Positions 1 through 9,000 of a stretch of 32,197 nucleotides of DNA are shown here, one piece after another. Position 1 is the stretch's first letter, and every line of letters begins with the position of its first letter. The notes under the pieces are model-generated. The model worked only from the letters and a program-made list of their open reading frames with translations. It had not been told where the DNA came from and did no database searches. Origin of the DNA: Dyadobacter sp. SG02 (GTDB lineage: Bacteria > Bacteroidota > Bacteroidia > Cytophagales > Spirosomataceae); the NCBI RefSeq assembly GCF_900109045.1, contig NZ_FNYL01000026.1, positions 1-32,197 of the forward strand. Direction: 5' to 3'. The translations under genes and the position numbers were made by a program.

Positions 1-3000
1 AGCATTGATACCCAGACCGTCCCAATAGGCAATGCTGCCTGTTTGGAATGCATTATCGGCGAGCGAACTAAATATCCGCCCATTACCGCCCGGGATAATC
101 CCTTCTTTGGTCAAAGTGAATACATCGTATTGCTGTGCGGAGAGCGTTTGCACGGTCAGGTTTCCAATGGTTTGGTTTGTTGCCGTGAAATTGACCCCTG
201 GGTTAAAATTCAGGTAATCGGCAGCCCCGGTTTTGAATTTCGGAAGGGCTACACCAGTTATCTGGCTGGCAACAATTCCGGAAGCCACGTCGGTCCAGGC
301 AGTGACGTCGGTCGCATCGCCGGTGTTGGTGATACTCATATCCGCCCGATACCACTGAGACAAACCTGTGAAAACCCCGCCCGGCGCATTCTGGATCGAT
401 GCGGCAAACGTGAAGTACTGTCCGTTGGCTAATGTTACGTCAGCGTAGTTGTAGGTTACCCCGTTGATTGTCTGAGTATTGGAAGCCATCGGCGTAAAGG
501 CATCCTTACCGTCGATCGTAGCGTCAGCGCTTTGGACAAGTGACAGGTTGTTTAAGCCAGTCGGCCATGCGATGCGGACGGTACCGACACCACCGGTATT
601 CTGTACTTTCCAGATAGCTTTGAAAAGCATGTTCACGCCGTTGCCCAAACCAGGATTATAGGTACCCGGTGCTTTGGTGAGACCGTTATCGCCCCAGATC
701 AAAAACTGACCATTATTGAGCCCGGTAGCATTGGCCTGGTTCGTGTTGCCCAGACCTGTGGTCCCGATCAAAACTTGCTGACCGGCGTTTACACTCCACG
801 ATTGTTTCTGGTACAGACTTGCTTCGTTGTCACGGCCAATCCCTGCTATGTTGTGCTGATAGCCGGTATTCGTCGACGCATCCCAAACAACACTGCTTGC
901 AGAATTGATGTAGTTTTGAGCGGTAGTCTGATCGAGTGTGATCCCGTATTTAATCGCCAGGTAACTGTGTATTCTGGCAAGATCCGCATTAGCCATATCC
1001 CCGCCGGTAGGCCCGTGGTACAATATAACTTCTGCTATATCTCCATTTGGGTTGTCGGCAGTAGTTCCATCTGCGCCAAGATATGCACCCACGGTGGGCA
1101 ACCCATAAGAGCCGCCAGTTATCGGATATGGCGAAGTATATACTTTTTGAAGGCCATTGTAGAAACCACGCTGATTCGCAGGAGACCCCGTTTTAGGCAA
1201 GATAGCCGAATAAATTCCAAAACGGTTTTCCGATCCCGGACCAGCTGCTGTGGCACTAAAACCGTTTCCGATAGCAGGCATTGGGTAAACAAGGCCACTT
1301 TGTGGATATAGGAAAAAGCCGTCGTCATTCCCTGCAATTGCAAACATATTGTTGTAGCCCGAGGCAGAGGTATTCAACCGTGCTACTGCAATGTAATGAA
1401 CTGATCCACCCGTGTTTAGGTAAGGAGTCGTGTTGTTTCTCAGGTAATTATTAGTCCCGTCGAACGAAAGCGTAGGGTTAAAATTCCAGGTGTTAGTATA
1501 TGTAGTCTGATCGTTGTACGGGATATATCCGGTAGCACTGCTCATAGTCAGTTTTACATCGTTGATAGTAGAGTTGTTCCAACCTGTAACTTTCTTATTG
1601 GCGTCAACTTCAACACCGCTATCAGCTTTGTACCACAATGAAAGGTCCCCGCCTACACCACCAGGCCCAACCAGGTTTGCAGCGAATGTGAAATACTGGC
1701 CACTAACCATGGTCACATCCGTGTAATTGTAGGTGGTGCCATTAAGCGTGATTGTATTGGCAGACATATCTTGTCTCAGATCGGAGTTGTCGAAGACAGG
1801 GTCCATACTCTGAATGAATTGCAAACCAGGGATGCCCGCAGGCCATGCCACGCGAACAGACTGGACGCTGTTCGTATTCTGTACTTTCCAGATGGCGGCG
1901 AAACGATAGTTGAGCTCAGGGATGCCTGTCAACGATACGCTTGGCCTTTTCTCCAACCCGTTGTCGCCCCAGATAAAAAACTGGCCATCCGTCAGGTTCA
2001 TCGCATTAGCATCATTGGTGGCAGCCAACCCGTTGGTTCCCATAATGAGCTGTTGACCCGCATTGGCGCTGAACGATTGCTTCTGATGCAGGGCACTATT
2101 GTCATCCTTGGCAATACCGGCGATGTTGCTGTTATAACCAGCATTCGCGGTAGCATCCCAAATCACAGCGGAGTTGCTGCTCAGATAGTTGGCCGCGCCT
2201 GTTCCCTCATCATTGCTCAACGTGATACCATATTTGATGGCCAGGTACGAATTGATCCGTTGCTTTTCGTCACCCGTCGAGTTCTGATGATCTGAGCTGT
2301 ATGCAAATACCTCGGAAATCCCTCCCTGATATTGTTCGTTACCATTTCCGGTCAGAGCAAAGCCTTCGGAACCAATCGCGAAATTATTGGCATCGTTAAT
2401 GTCGCCGATATTTGTAGTGGTACTGCTGTAAATCCTGCCGTTCACATTAAGGTACATGCCGTTATTAGCAGCGCCGCTGCCTTTCCAGGACATTCCTGCC
2501 AGGTGGGCTGGTGTCGTATTTAGACTGACGTTTTCGTTGATCGTTACGCCATTGTCACGAGCGACATAATAATTGTTATCTCCGCGGACCAGGTTAGGGT
2601 CATCGTCACCCCAGCCGTAAGCAGTTCGGAACCCGCCGGATGCCGAATTGTACATCACACCATAAGTCGACCCAGGGCTCGTCGTCGATGGGAAGTAGGC
2701 ATCATTATCGCGATAGAAAAAGTCGTTGGAACCGTCGAAATAGTAAAACGGATTGAAATTGAAAGAGTAGTTCTTGCTATCTGCGTTGAATGCTGCGTCG
2801 GTTACCAGGCTGGGCTGGTTGGCTGCATTGTTGTTCTGGGTAACGTCCCTTCCGTTAACGGACATATCTTTCCAGATGTTTTTAGCGCCGGCAGCATTTA
2901 CACCGTCGTTAGCCTTGTGCCACATCAGAAGATTTGCAGCCACCCCGCCAGGTGCCTGAACGTATGCTGCGAAAGTGAAAAACTGCCCGTCTGCCAGGCT

Positions 3001-4251
3001 GACGTCCGCGTAATTGTAGGAAACACCATTGACCGTCTGCGTGGCGGTCATGTCGGTAGCCGGGTCCGAACCGTCAATCGTTTCGTCAGAACTCTGAATT
3101 AATTTCAGGTTTGTCAGTCCTGCCGGCCAGGCGACGCGCACCGTGCCTACACTACCCGAGTTTTGGACTTTCCAGATCGCCGCAAACCGGAAATTAATGC
3201 CAGGACCTGTCAAAGCTACTGCCGGCGCTTTGGCAAGACCGTTATCGCCCCAAAGCAAAAATTGGCCGTCAGTAAGTTCAGTTGTGTTGGCCGCGTTCGC
3301 ATCGGCAAGACCCGTTGTAGCAATCAACACCTGATTGCCGTCGTTGATGCTTTTGGATTGCTTCTGGTTCTGCAAGCTGCCCGCATCACGGGCAATTCCC
3401 GCGATGTTGTTGTTATAGCCGGTGTTCGTAGTTTGATCCCAAAACACGGTCGATCCGTTGCTGGCAACGTAATTGTGCGGCAATGTAAGGCCGTACTTGA
3501 TAGCCATGTAACTGCGTACCCTGATCTTTTCAGCTTCGGTCAAATCACGCTCATAAGCGATTACTTCGCCAATCAGACCGTTTCTTTCTTCCGGTTGAGC
3601 CCCTAGAACGGCACCATCCGCATGATCCGCATTGCCGGAAGCGAAAGTACTGTTTACCGTGCCCGTCTGGCCATTCTGGCCGTACTTGATCCCGGCGGTG
3701 CCAACTGTGAAAGAGACATCATTCAAATAAATCTTTCCACCCTGGACCGTCGGTAATCCTGCATTTGCGGTGTAGGGATAGATGACAATGTTGGAAGACA
3801 GATTGGTGTACACCGGAGAGTTCGCATTGATGAGCCCCGCGCCTGTCGTCGTTGCGCCAAAACCCAGGATATCGGAATAGCCTGAAACATTGCGACTCAT
3901 CGACGCGATAAAGAGTGTACTGTTGGAGCCATTTGCGCTATACGGCCGCCCGTCGGGGACAACCATAAAACGGGCGTCGCTGCCGACCGTACCGAAATCG
4001 ACGAATGCATTGAAGTTGTACTTCTCCGCTCCTACCGCAGGCACCAGGAATGGTTGCCGGCCGGCATTTGTCTGGGTAAAATTGTTTCCGGAGCCAGATG
4101 CATCCGACCAACTGGATGGGCTAAAAGCTTCCGGCCTGAGCCAGATCTTTAAATTGGCCGCGACCCCGCCCGGTGACTGCGCCCGGGCCCCTGCGAGACC
4201 GAGCATAGTCAAAGCAAGGACCGCCAGGCCACTGCGTAACTTTCTTTTCAT
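1..4251 (-). CDS. giant secreted repeat protein, LamG/DUF8202-like (3' end outside window)
   Basis: The minus frame is open from an ATG at 4251 to the window edge, giving 1417 residues with no stop, so the C-terminus is missing. Residues 1-25 form a signal peptide (MKRK, then a hydrophobic stretch ending in GARAQ). The rest is built of long repeats. Each opens with a PGGV motif plus a tryptophan-containing strand, near residues 27, 433, 860 and 1288, so the units are about 407-428 residues and the fourth is cut. Every complete unit carries a concanavalin-like first half, then a helix of the type AEKIRVRSYMAIKYGLTL, a WDxxTNxGYNxNIAGIxRD motif, a FxxWGDNGL motif and a closing NYADVxLxxGQxFTFAA strand. 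This architecture is known in Bacteroidota surface adhesins. Export by the type IX system is likely, but its C-terminal signal would lie outside the window. A role in adhesion or glycan binding is inference. Confidence 0.85.
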   Translation of the reverse strand, partial: MKRKLRSGLAVLALTMLGLAGARAQSPGGVAANLKIWLRPEAFSPSSWSDASGSGNNFTQTNAGRQPFLVPAVGAEKYNFNAFVDFGTVGSDARFMVVPDGRPYSANGSNSTLFIASMSRNVSGYSDILGFGATTTGAGLINANSPVYTNLSSNIVIYPYTANAGLPTVQGGKIYLNDVSFTVGTAGIKYGQNGQTGTVNSTFASGNADHADGAVLGAQPEERNGLIGEVIAYERDLTEAEKIRVRSYMAIKYGLTLPHNYVASNGSTVFWDQTTNTGYNNNIAGIARDAGSLQNQKQSKSINDGNQVLIATTGLADANAANTTELTDGQFLLWGDNGLAKAPAVALTGPGINFRFAAIWKVQNSGSVGTVRVAWPAGLTNLKLIQSSDETIDGSDPATDMTATQTVNGVSYNYADVSLADGQFFTFAAYVQAPGGVAANLLMWHKANDGVNAAGAKNIWKDMSVNGRDVTQNNNAANQPSLVTDAAFNADSKNYSFNFNPFYYFDGSNDFFYRDNDAYFPSTTSPGSTYGVMYNSASGGFRTAYGWGDDDPNLVRGDNNYYVARDNGVTINENVSLNTTPAHLAGMSWKGSGAANNGMYLNVNGRIYSSTTTNIGDINDANNFAIGSEGFALTGNGNEQYQGGISEVFAYSSDHQNSTGDEKQRINSYLAIKYGITLSNDEGTGAANYLSSNSAVIWDATANAGYNSNIAGIAKDDNSALHQKQSFSANAGQQLIMGTNGLAATNDANAMNLTDGQFFIWGDNGLEKRPSVSLTGIPELNYRFAAIWKVQNTNSVQSVRVAWPAGIPGLQFIQSMDPVFDNSDLRQDMSANTITLNGTTYNYTDVTMVSGQYFTFAANLVGPGGVGGDLSLWYKADSGVEVDANKKVTGWNNSTINDVKLTMSSATGYIPYNDQTTYTNTWNFNPTLSFDGTNNYLRNNTTPYLNTGGSVHYIAVARLNTSASGYNNMFAIAGNDDGFFLYPQSGLVYPMPAIGNGFSATAAGPGSENRFGIYSAILPKTGSPANQRGFYNGLQKVYTSPYPITGGSYGLPTVGAYLGADGTTADNPNGDIAEVILYHGPTGGDMANADLARIHSYLAIKYGITLDQTTAQNYINSASSVVWDASTNTGYQHNIAGIGRDNEASLYQKQSWSVNAGQQVLIGTTGLGNTNQANATGLNNGQFLIWGDNGLTKAPGTYNPGLGNGVNMLFKAIWKVQNTGGVGTVRIAWPTGLNNLSLVQSADATIDGKDAFTPMASNTQTINGVTYNYADVTLANGQYFTFAASIQNAPGGVFTGLSQWYRADMSITNTGDATDVTAWTDVASGIVASQITGVALPKFKTGAADYLNFNPGVNFTATNQTIGNLTVQTLSAQQYDVFTLTKEGIIPGGNGRIFSSLADNAFQTGSIAYWDGLGINA

Positions 4252-4706
4252 GTTATGGTTAGTTAAATAAATAAAAAAAGAATTCAAGCGGACTTCGCAT
4301 GGCGGATGGTAGCTACCGGCCGGGTTAACGGCAAACCGGACGAATGTGCTCACTACCAGATAAGTGTATATAGCGAAAACAAGGGCAAAATAAATTCAGG
4401 TATACAGAAAACGCTTCTGTATATACGCAGTCAAGCTATGACTTTCCTGGAACTCAGGCTGGGGTCGTTGCTGCTCCCCGATGTCTAGGTTTCAGGTATG
4501 GTAGCTTGCAATTGATAGCGTTAATTTGAGATAGGTACTTAATGTCGATATAGTTTTGATTCGTCAAATAATTTCTACTTTATTCACTTGCAAATATTTC
4601 CACATTACGTACAAATCATACGTGCCAATCCGATCAATTTCACATGGTTTTTAATTCAAACCGATGTTTTTTTAATAAATCGAATGCTTTTGGCTACGAT
4701 TACGGA
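4252..4706. other. intergenic region upstream of the repeat protein
   Basis: This 455-base stretch separates the divergently placed 5' end of the repeat protein from the 3' end of the LuxR-type regulator. It holds a 10-bp palindrome (GGTAGCTACC, 4308-4317) and a hairpin with TATACAG/CTGTATA arms near 4401-4423, either of which could be regulatory for the repeat protein. From 4543 rightwards it is the first copy of the direct repeat annotated separately. I found no clean TAnnTTTG box on the minus strand, and the short frames in it look like chance. Confidence 0.5.
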
Positions 4707-4785
4707 TCATTTTTCCTCGAAAGCCCCGAAAGGGGCATCTTGCTTTTTTAAGATCACGGCCAGGTCTATGATGTTGTGCACATTG
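4543..4785. repeat. direct repeat, copy A (intact regulator 3' end)
   Basis: About 243 bases here match 5793-6033 in the same orientation, by eye at roughly three quarters to four fifths identity with small indels. Shared landmarks include a TCAAATAATTTCTACTT block, a TCAATTTCACATGGTTTTTA-like block, a CAAACCGATGTTTTTTTAA block and GATTACGGAT. Copy A spans the last 26 or so codons of the LuxR-type gene plus about 160 bases downstream of its stop. Confidence 0.85.
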
Positions 4786-5426
4786 GTTTTTCTATAAATA
4801 TTCGACTTGACCGTACTGATCGTCGAACTACGCCGGTCCAGCACATGAGCGATCTCGGAAGTGCTCAGACCCCTGATCAAACACCCGGCTACTTTTATTT
4901 CCAGGGCAGAAAGCAGTCGGGTCCGAGGCTGCTTTTTAAGGCTCGATTTCTTTGTGATGAGTTGATATGCTATCTCGCTATTGACATAGTGTAATCCCGC
5001 TGCCAATGAATTGATGCACATATCCAGGTCGCGGGCGTCGAAATCATCCGGCAGGTACCCTCCGATACTGTCCTTAAAAAAGGTGAGCAGGAAATCGATG
5101 GATTTACGGTTGTCGTAGATGGCTATCGCGGCAAGGGGGCTGTACCGCCTCAGGCGGCTGGTCAGGTTAATGATTTCAATATCCGAAAGGTCTGTGCCGG
5201 AAATAAAGATAATCTCCGGGGCGCGGTCAGTATGGTTTCTTTCCAGTTCCGGATAATTACTGGCTTCGATAATCTCCAAGGATTTTCGCGTCTGGACCAA
5301 AGTTTCCCTAAAACCTCTTTTGAATATCGGGCGAGGGTCAACAATAGCAATCAGTTCTACATTGGTGTAGGTGGGTGACATTTTCATTTTCTCAAAATAC
5401 ATTTTGCGTTGTAACACTTCATGCAC
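4707..5426 (-). CDS. LuxR-family DNA-binding regulator with degenerate receiver domain
   Basis: The 239-residue frame opens with GTG at 5426. ATG codons at 5402 and 5387 are equally credible starts because no clear ribosome-binding site decides. The C-terminal part (about 170-230) is a LuxR/FixJ-type helix-turn-helix: a helix of the type LSALEIKVAGCLIRGLSTSEIA, then a recognition helix with STISTVKSNIYRKT. The N-terminal part has the alternating pattern of a receiver domain, but the strand that should end in the phosphoacceptor Asp reads PEIIFISGTD, placing Ser there, and the usual Lys region reads GYLPDD. Phosphorylation is therefore doubtful, and it may act as a pseudo-receiver or respond to another cue. 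A GCCCC-GAAA-GGGGC hairpin lies within its last codons. The gene stands alone, with no histidine kinase beside it on the same strand. Target genes are unknown; the neighbouring repeat-protein gene is a candidate. Confidence 0.85.
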   Translation of the reverse strand: MHEVLQRKMYFEKMKMSPTYTNVELIAIVDPRPIFKRGFRETLVQTRKSLEIIEASNYPELERNHTDRAPEIIFISGTDLSDIEIINLTSRLRRYSPLAAIAIYDNRKSIDFLLTFFKDSIGGYLPDDFDARDLDMCINSLAAGLHYVNSEIAYQLITKKSSLKKQPRTRLLSALEIKVAGCLIRGLSTSEIAHVLDRRSSTISTVKSNIYRKTNVHNIIDLAVILKKQDAPFGAFEEK

Positions 5427-5792
5427 AAGGTATTCAGCCCCGCAAAGGGTCAGGCATTAGGATATTGTCAGTCCGCGGCGGGTGCATTGCCGGCAGGAGG
5501 TGCAATAATTTTTCAGTTGCGGCCACAAAGGCATGGGGCAGATTCTTTCACATGGCATATTATACATGTGATCCGGTTGAATCCGAAGAAATACAGGAAA
5601 GCCTTGTTGCGTTTTTACAAACATCGAAAAAAATGGATAAATGCATCCAGTGGAATCTCGCCAATTACTGACGTTTATTAGGTCAACGCTGTTCAAAAGG
5701 CACATTTCGATCCATGACCCAAATAAATTGTCCAGCGTATTGCAACCTATGGAATTAATCCTGGCCGGAAGTGCGCCCAGCCAATGTTTTGA

Positions 5793-6033
5793 CGTCGACA
5801 TAGTTTTCGTCTATCAAATAATTTCTACTTATTTCGCTTACAAATCCCACATTACGTGCAAATCATGCGTGGAAATCTGATCAATTTCACATGGTTTTTA
5901 GGTCAAACCGATGTTTTTTTAACAAATCGTATGGTTTTGGCCGCGATTACGGATAATTTTCCTCGAAAGCCTCGAAAAGAGCAACTTGGTTTGTTAAGAT
6001 TATGGCCAGGTATATGATGTCATTCGCAAGGGC
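5793..6033. repeat. direct repeat, copy B (decayed)
   Basis: This is the second copy of the repeat at 4543-4785, in the same orientation about 1.25 kb away. Homology fades on the right near 6033, about 65 bases before the start of the hybrid sensor gene, so the remainder of the duplicated gene has been lost. The GCCCC/GGGGC hairpin of copy A is degraded here to GCCTC/GAGC. Confidence 0.85.
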
Positions 6034-6035
6034 AT
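5950..6035 (-). pseudogene. remnant of a second LuxR-type regulator (C-terminal end only)
   Basis: Read on the minus strand, this piece gives NDIIYLAIILTNQVALFEAF followed by EENYP and a stop. It aligns with the end of the intact regulator, NIIDLAVILKKQDAPFGAFE then EK. About 25 codons remain, with no start or helix-turn-helix core. It is best read as the stub of a tandem paralogue whose 5' part was deleted, possibly when the hybrid sensor gene arrived or moved. Expression is not expected. Confidence 0.7.
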
Positions 6036-6097
6036 TTATGCCTTACTCGATAAATTAATAATCGGATTAAATAACCCACCTTTTGTTGAAAACTTTG

Positions 6098-9000
6098 ATG
6101 AATTTTCGGCGGGCGTTGCTCATTCTTGCAATGATCTGTTCTGCTCATTTTACCCAGGCACAGGCTTTCAGGAATCTGGCCGGTATTGAAGTCGGTTCCA
6201 TGTCTAATGCCAGAGGAGTGGTCCAGGATAAACAAGGCTTCATGTGGTTTGCCACCTACGCGGGTCTGTTCCGGTATGATTCTCACACGCTGAAGAAATA
6301 CCTGCATAATTCATCCGATCCAAACTCTATTTCGTCCGACATGCTCAATGCCGTCTTTTGCGACTCGAAAGGCGACTTATGGGTGGCTGGAACGGGCGGA
6401 CTCGATCGGTATAACCGGGAGACAGACAATTTTACGCACGTCGATCACAATCTGCCCAACACCAACCCTGAACTCAATAACAACATTTACTTCATAGCGG
6501 AAGACCGCGATCACCGGATATTGGTAGGGACGCCTTTCGGCTTGAACAGTATCCTGGTTACAAAAGGGAAAATAAAGGTAACCTATATCCTTCACCGTAC
6601 CTTTGAGCGGCTTGACAAGGACATTTTTTCGGTAATCCAAACAAGCCAGGGTGATTTCTGGGCGGGAAGCGATAATGGGCTGGTACATGTGCCCGCGAAC
6701 GGAAATCCTCCACAAGTCTATCGTTTCAATTCGACCAACAAATCGCCGCTGATTAATGATTTCCGTACACAGTACCTGGATGAACGGAACGTGATCTGGT
6801 TGGGGCCGAGCTCCGGCGGGATCGTTCATTTTGACGTCGCGACGAAAACATTCAGACCAATGCAGGACTTCGTCGCCCCGGACGGGGAGGCGCCCGTTGT
6901 AAGCTGCATCCTGCCCGACGGCAAAGGGAAACTTTGGATCGCAACGCACTCCGGATTGGCTTTGTTCGATCCTGTGAGCCGAAAGACTACCTGGTACAGA
7001 AACCAGCCGGGCAATATATACAGTCTGGCCGATAATTACATTCAAACCATGTGTCTGGATGGACAGGGCGGGATATGGCTGGGAAGCTACTATTTTGGCA
7101 TCAGCAATTTCTATCCGAATGCCCCCCGTTTCCTTTCATGGCCCTTTACAGTGAATGGCATATCCGATGTTCGCTATGCCAATGCATGGATGGGCAATAG
7201 CCGGGATGGTAAACTTTGGGTAATCGGGAAGGATCAGAAAAAATTACACCTGTTTGACCCGTCAGGCATACAGACGAGATCGTTCGACCTGAAATTACGG
7301 CCCTCTTCCGACTATTATCATTTTTACATTGACGGGAACAATACGCTCTGGGCAGCAGGAAACACGGTGTTGACAAGCTTCGACCTTAATTCCGGGAGCT
7401 ACCACCATTATCCCATTGCCGCCACCGGAAGTTATAAGGAGTTGGAAGATGGCAGGGTACACGAGATTCTGGAAGATTCGAGGAACAGATTTTGGCTGGT
7501 AGGTACTTTCGGAGCATTATTGTTTGACAAACAGACGGGCGGGTTCAGAAAATGCAAGTCTGTCACCTATGCCCATAGCATACTGGAAGATTCGAAGCAA
7601 AATATATGGATAGGCGGCGGCGATGAAGCATTTGTACTCAAACATGACGCCGTCGATTTCAAAGAATTGACCACAGACAAAAGCAGGGGTGCCGGAAATT
7701 TTGCTGCGGTATGGCGAATGGCAGAAGACGGGGCAGGCAGCATATGGGCAGTCACCCGGCAAGGTCTGCAAAGCTTCGATCGCGCGTCGGGCAAATTTCT
7801 GCTTGACCCGAAAATTACACTTTCGAAGATCGAAGATATCCAGATAGATAAGGAAGGTTATTTCTGGCTTGCCACCGAAGCCGAGTTGACACGTTACAAT
7901 CCCGAAAAGCAGACCCTGCAAACCTACGGCTACCAGGACGGACTTCCTTTCAACGGAATTTCACGGCCCGCGTCCAGCGTCAAAAGTGCCTCGGGGATGC
8001 TTTACTTTACGACCAACAAAGGGATTTTTCAATTCTCGCCCAACCAGGTGACAGCAAGGAGCGGCACTTCCCAGTTAGTGTTGACCCAGCTGAAATTATT
8101 GAACCGGGAGGTAAGAGCAGGCGACGACACCGGTTTGCTGACACATAACCTCGATCAAACCCAGGAATTGACCCTGCACCATGATCAAAACATTTTTACG
8201 ATCAGTTTTTCCCTGTTGAGCTTTCCAAGATCGGAACGAAACCGGTATGCTTACAAGCTGGAAGGGTTCGATAATAGCTGGACCTACACCGGTAGCCAAT
8301 CTGCTAACTATATGAACCTGCCGCCGGGAGACTATGTGTTCACCGTACGGGCTGCAAATGGGGATGGTTACTGGAACCGTGATCCGCTTCGTCTAAAAAT
8401 CAGCATACTGCCCCCCTGGTGGAAAACCTGGTATGCCTACCTGGCCTATTTTCTGCTGACTGCTGTCACTATGTATGCTATTACAAGGTTTTTCTGGCTC
8501 CGGAGCTCATTCCGAAGGGAGAGTGCGCTGAACCAGGTTAAGCTTGATTTTTTCACCAATATTTCTCATGAAATCAGGACGCACCTTTCGTTGATTTCGG
8601 GGCCACTGCAAAAGGCCTTTCAGCATGCGCACGATGGCAAATCCGTTGAGCATTATTTGGGATATGCCAAAAATAATTCAGACCGGTTGATGCTTCTGGT
8701 CAACGAGCTGCTCGACTTTCGTAAGATCCAAAGTGGCGGCATCAGGCTGCAAGTACAGGAGTATGACGTGGTTAAAGTTATGAAAGGCGTCATAGCCGCA
8801 TTCGAGCATATCGCGAAGGAAAAGGCCATCCAAACGATGCTTGTCTGCCCGGACACACCGGTGCTGTTGTGGCTGGATATGGGCCAGATGCAGAAGGTAT
8901 TTTACAACCTGCTCAGCAATGCATATAAATTCACGCCCGAGGGCGGTAAGGTGGAAGTGCACATTGTAGAAATTTCCAATGAGGTGGACATCATTGTTCG

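Larger units (their letters stand above)
5427..6097. other. intergenic region between LuxR-type gene and hybrid sensor gene
   Basis: About 670 bases with no convincing gene. Small frames exist on both strands (up to 114 codons), but they overlap each other and show no recognisable domain. The right part, 5793-6033, is the decayed second copy of the regulator 3' end. The two flanking genes are divergent, so both promoters should lie here, but I saw no clean TAnnTTTG element. Confidence 0.5.

Noticed and set aside
43..3606. Several plus-strand frames of 60-180 codons across the first 4 kb
   Set aside because: All are shadows of the minus-strand repeat protein. Several arise at equivalent places in each repeat, which explains their similarity.
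4723..4736. GCCCC-GAAA-GGGGC hairpin as a terminator for the LuxR-type gene
   Set aside because: It lies inside the last codons and is not followed by a T-tract on the coding strand, so it was mentioned but not called.
5375..5801. Overlapping small frames on both strands (86, 98 and 114 codons)
   Set aside because: They overlap each other in three frames, have no recognisable motif or ribosome-binding site, and one overlaps the start of the LuxR-type gene.
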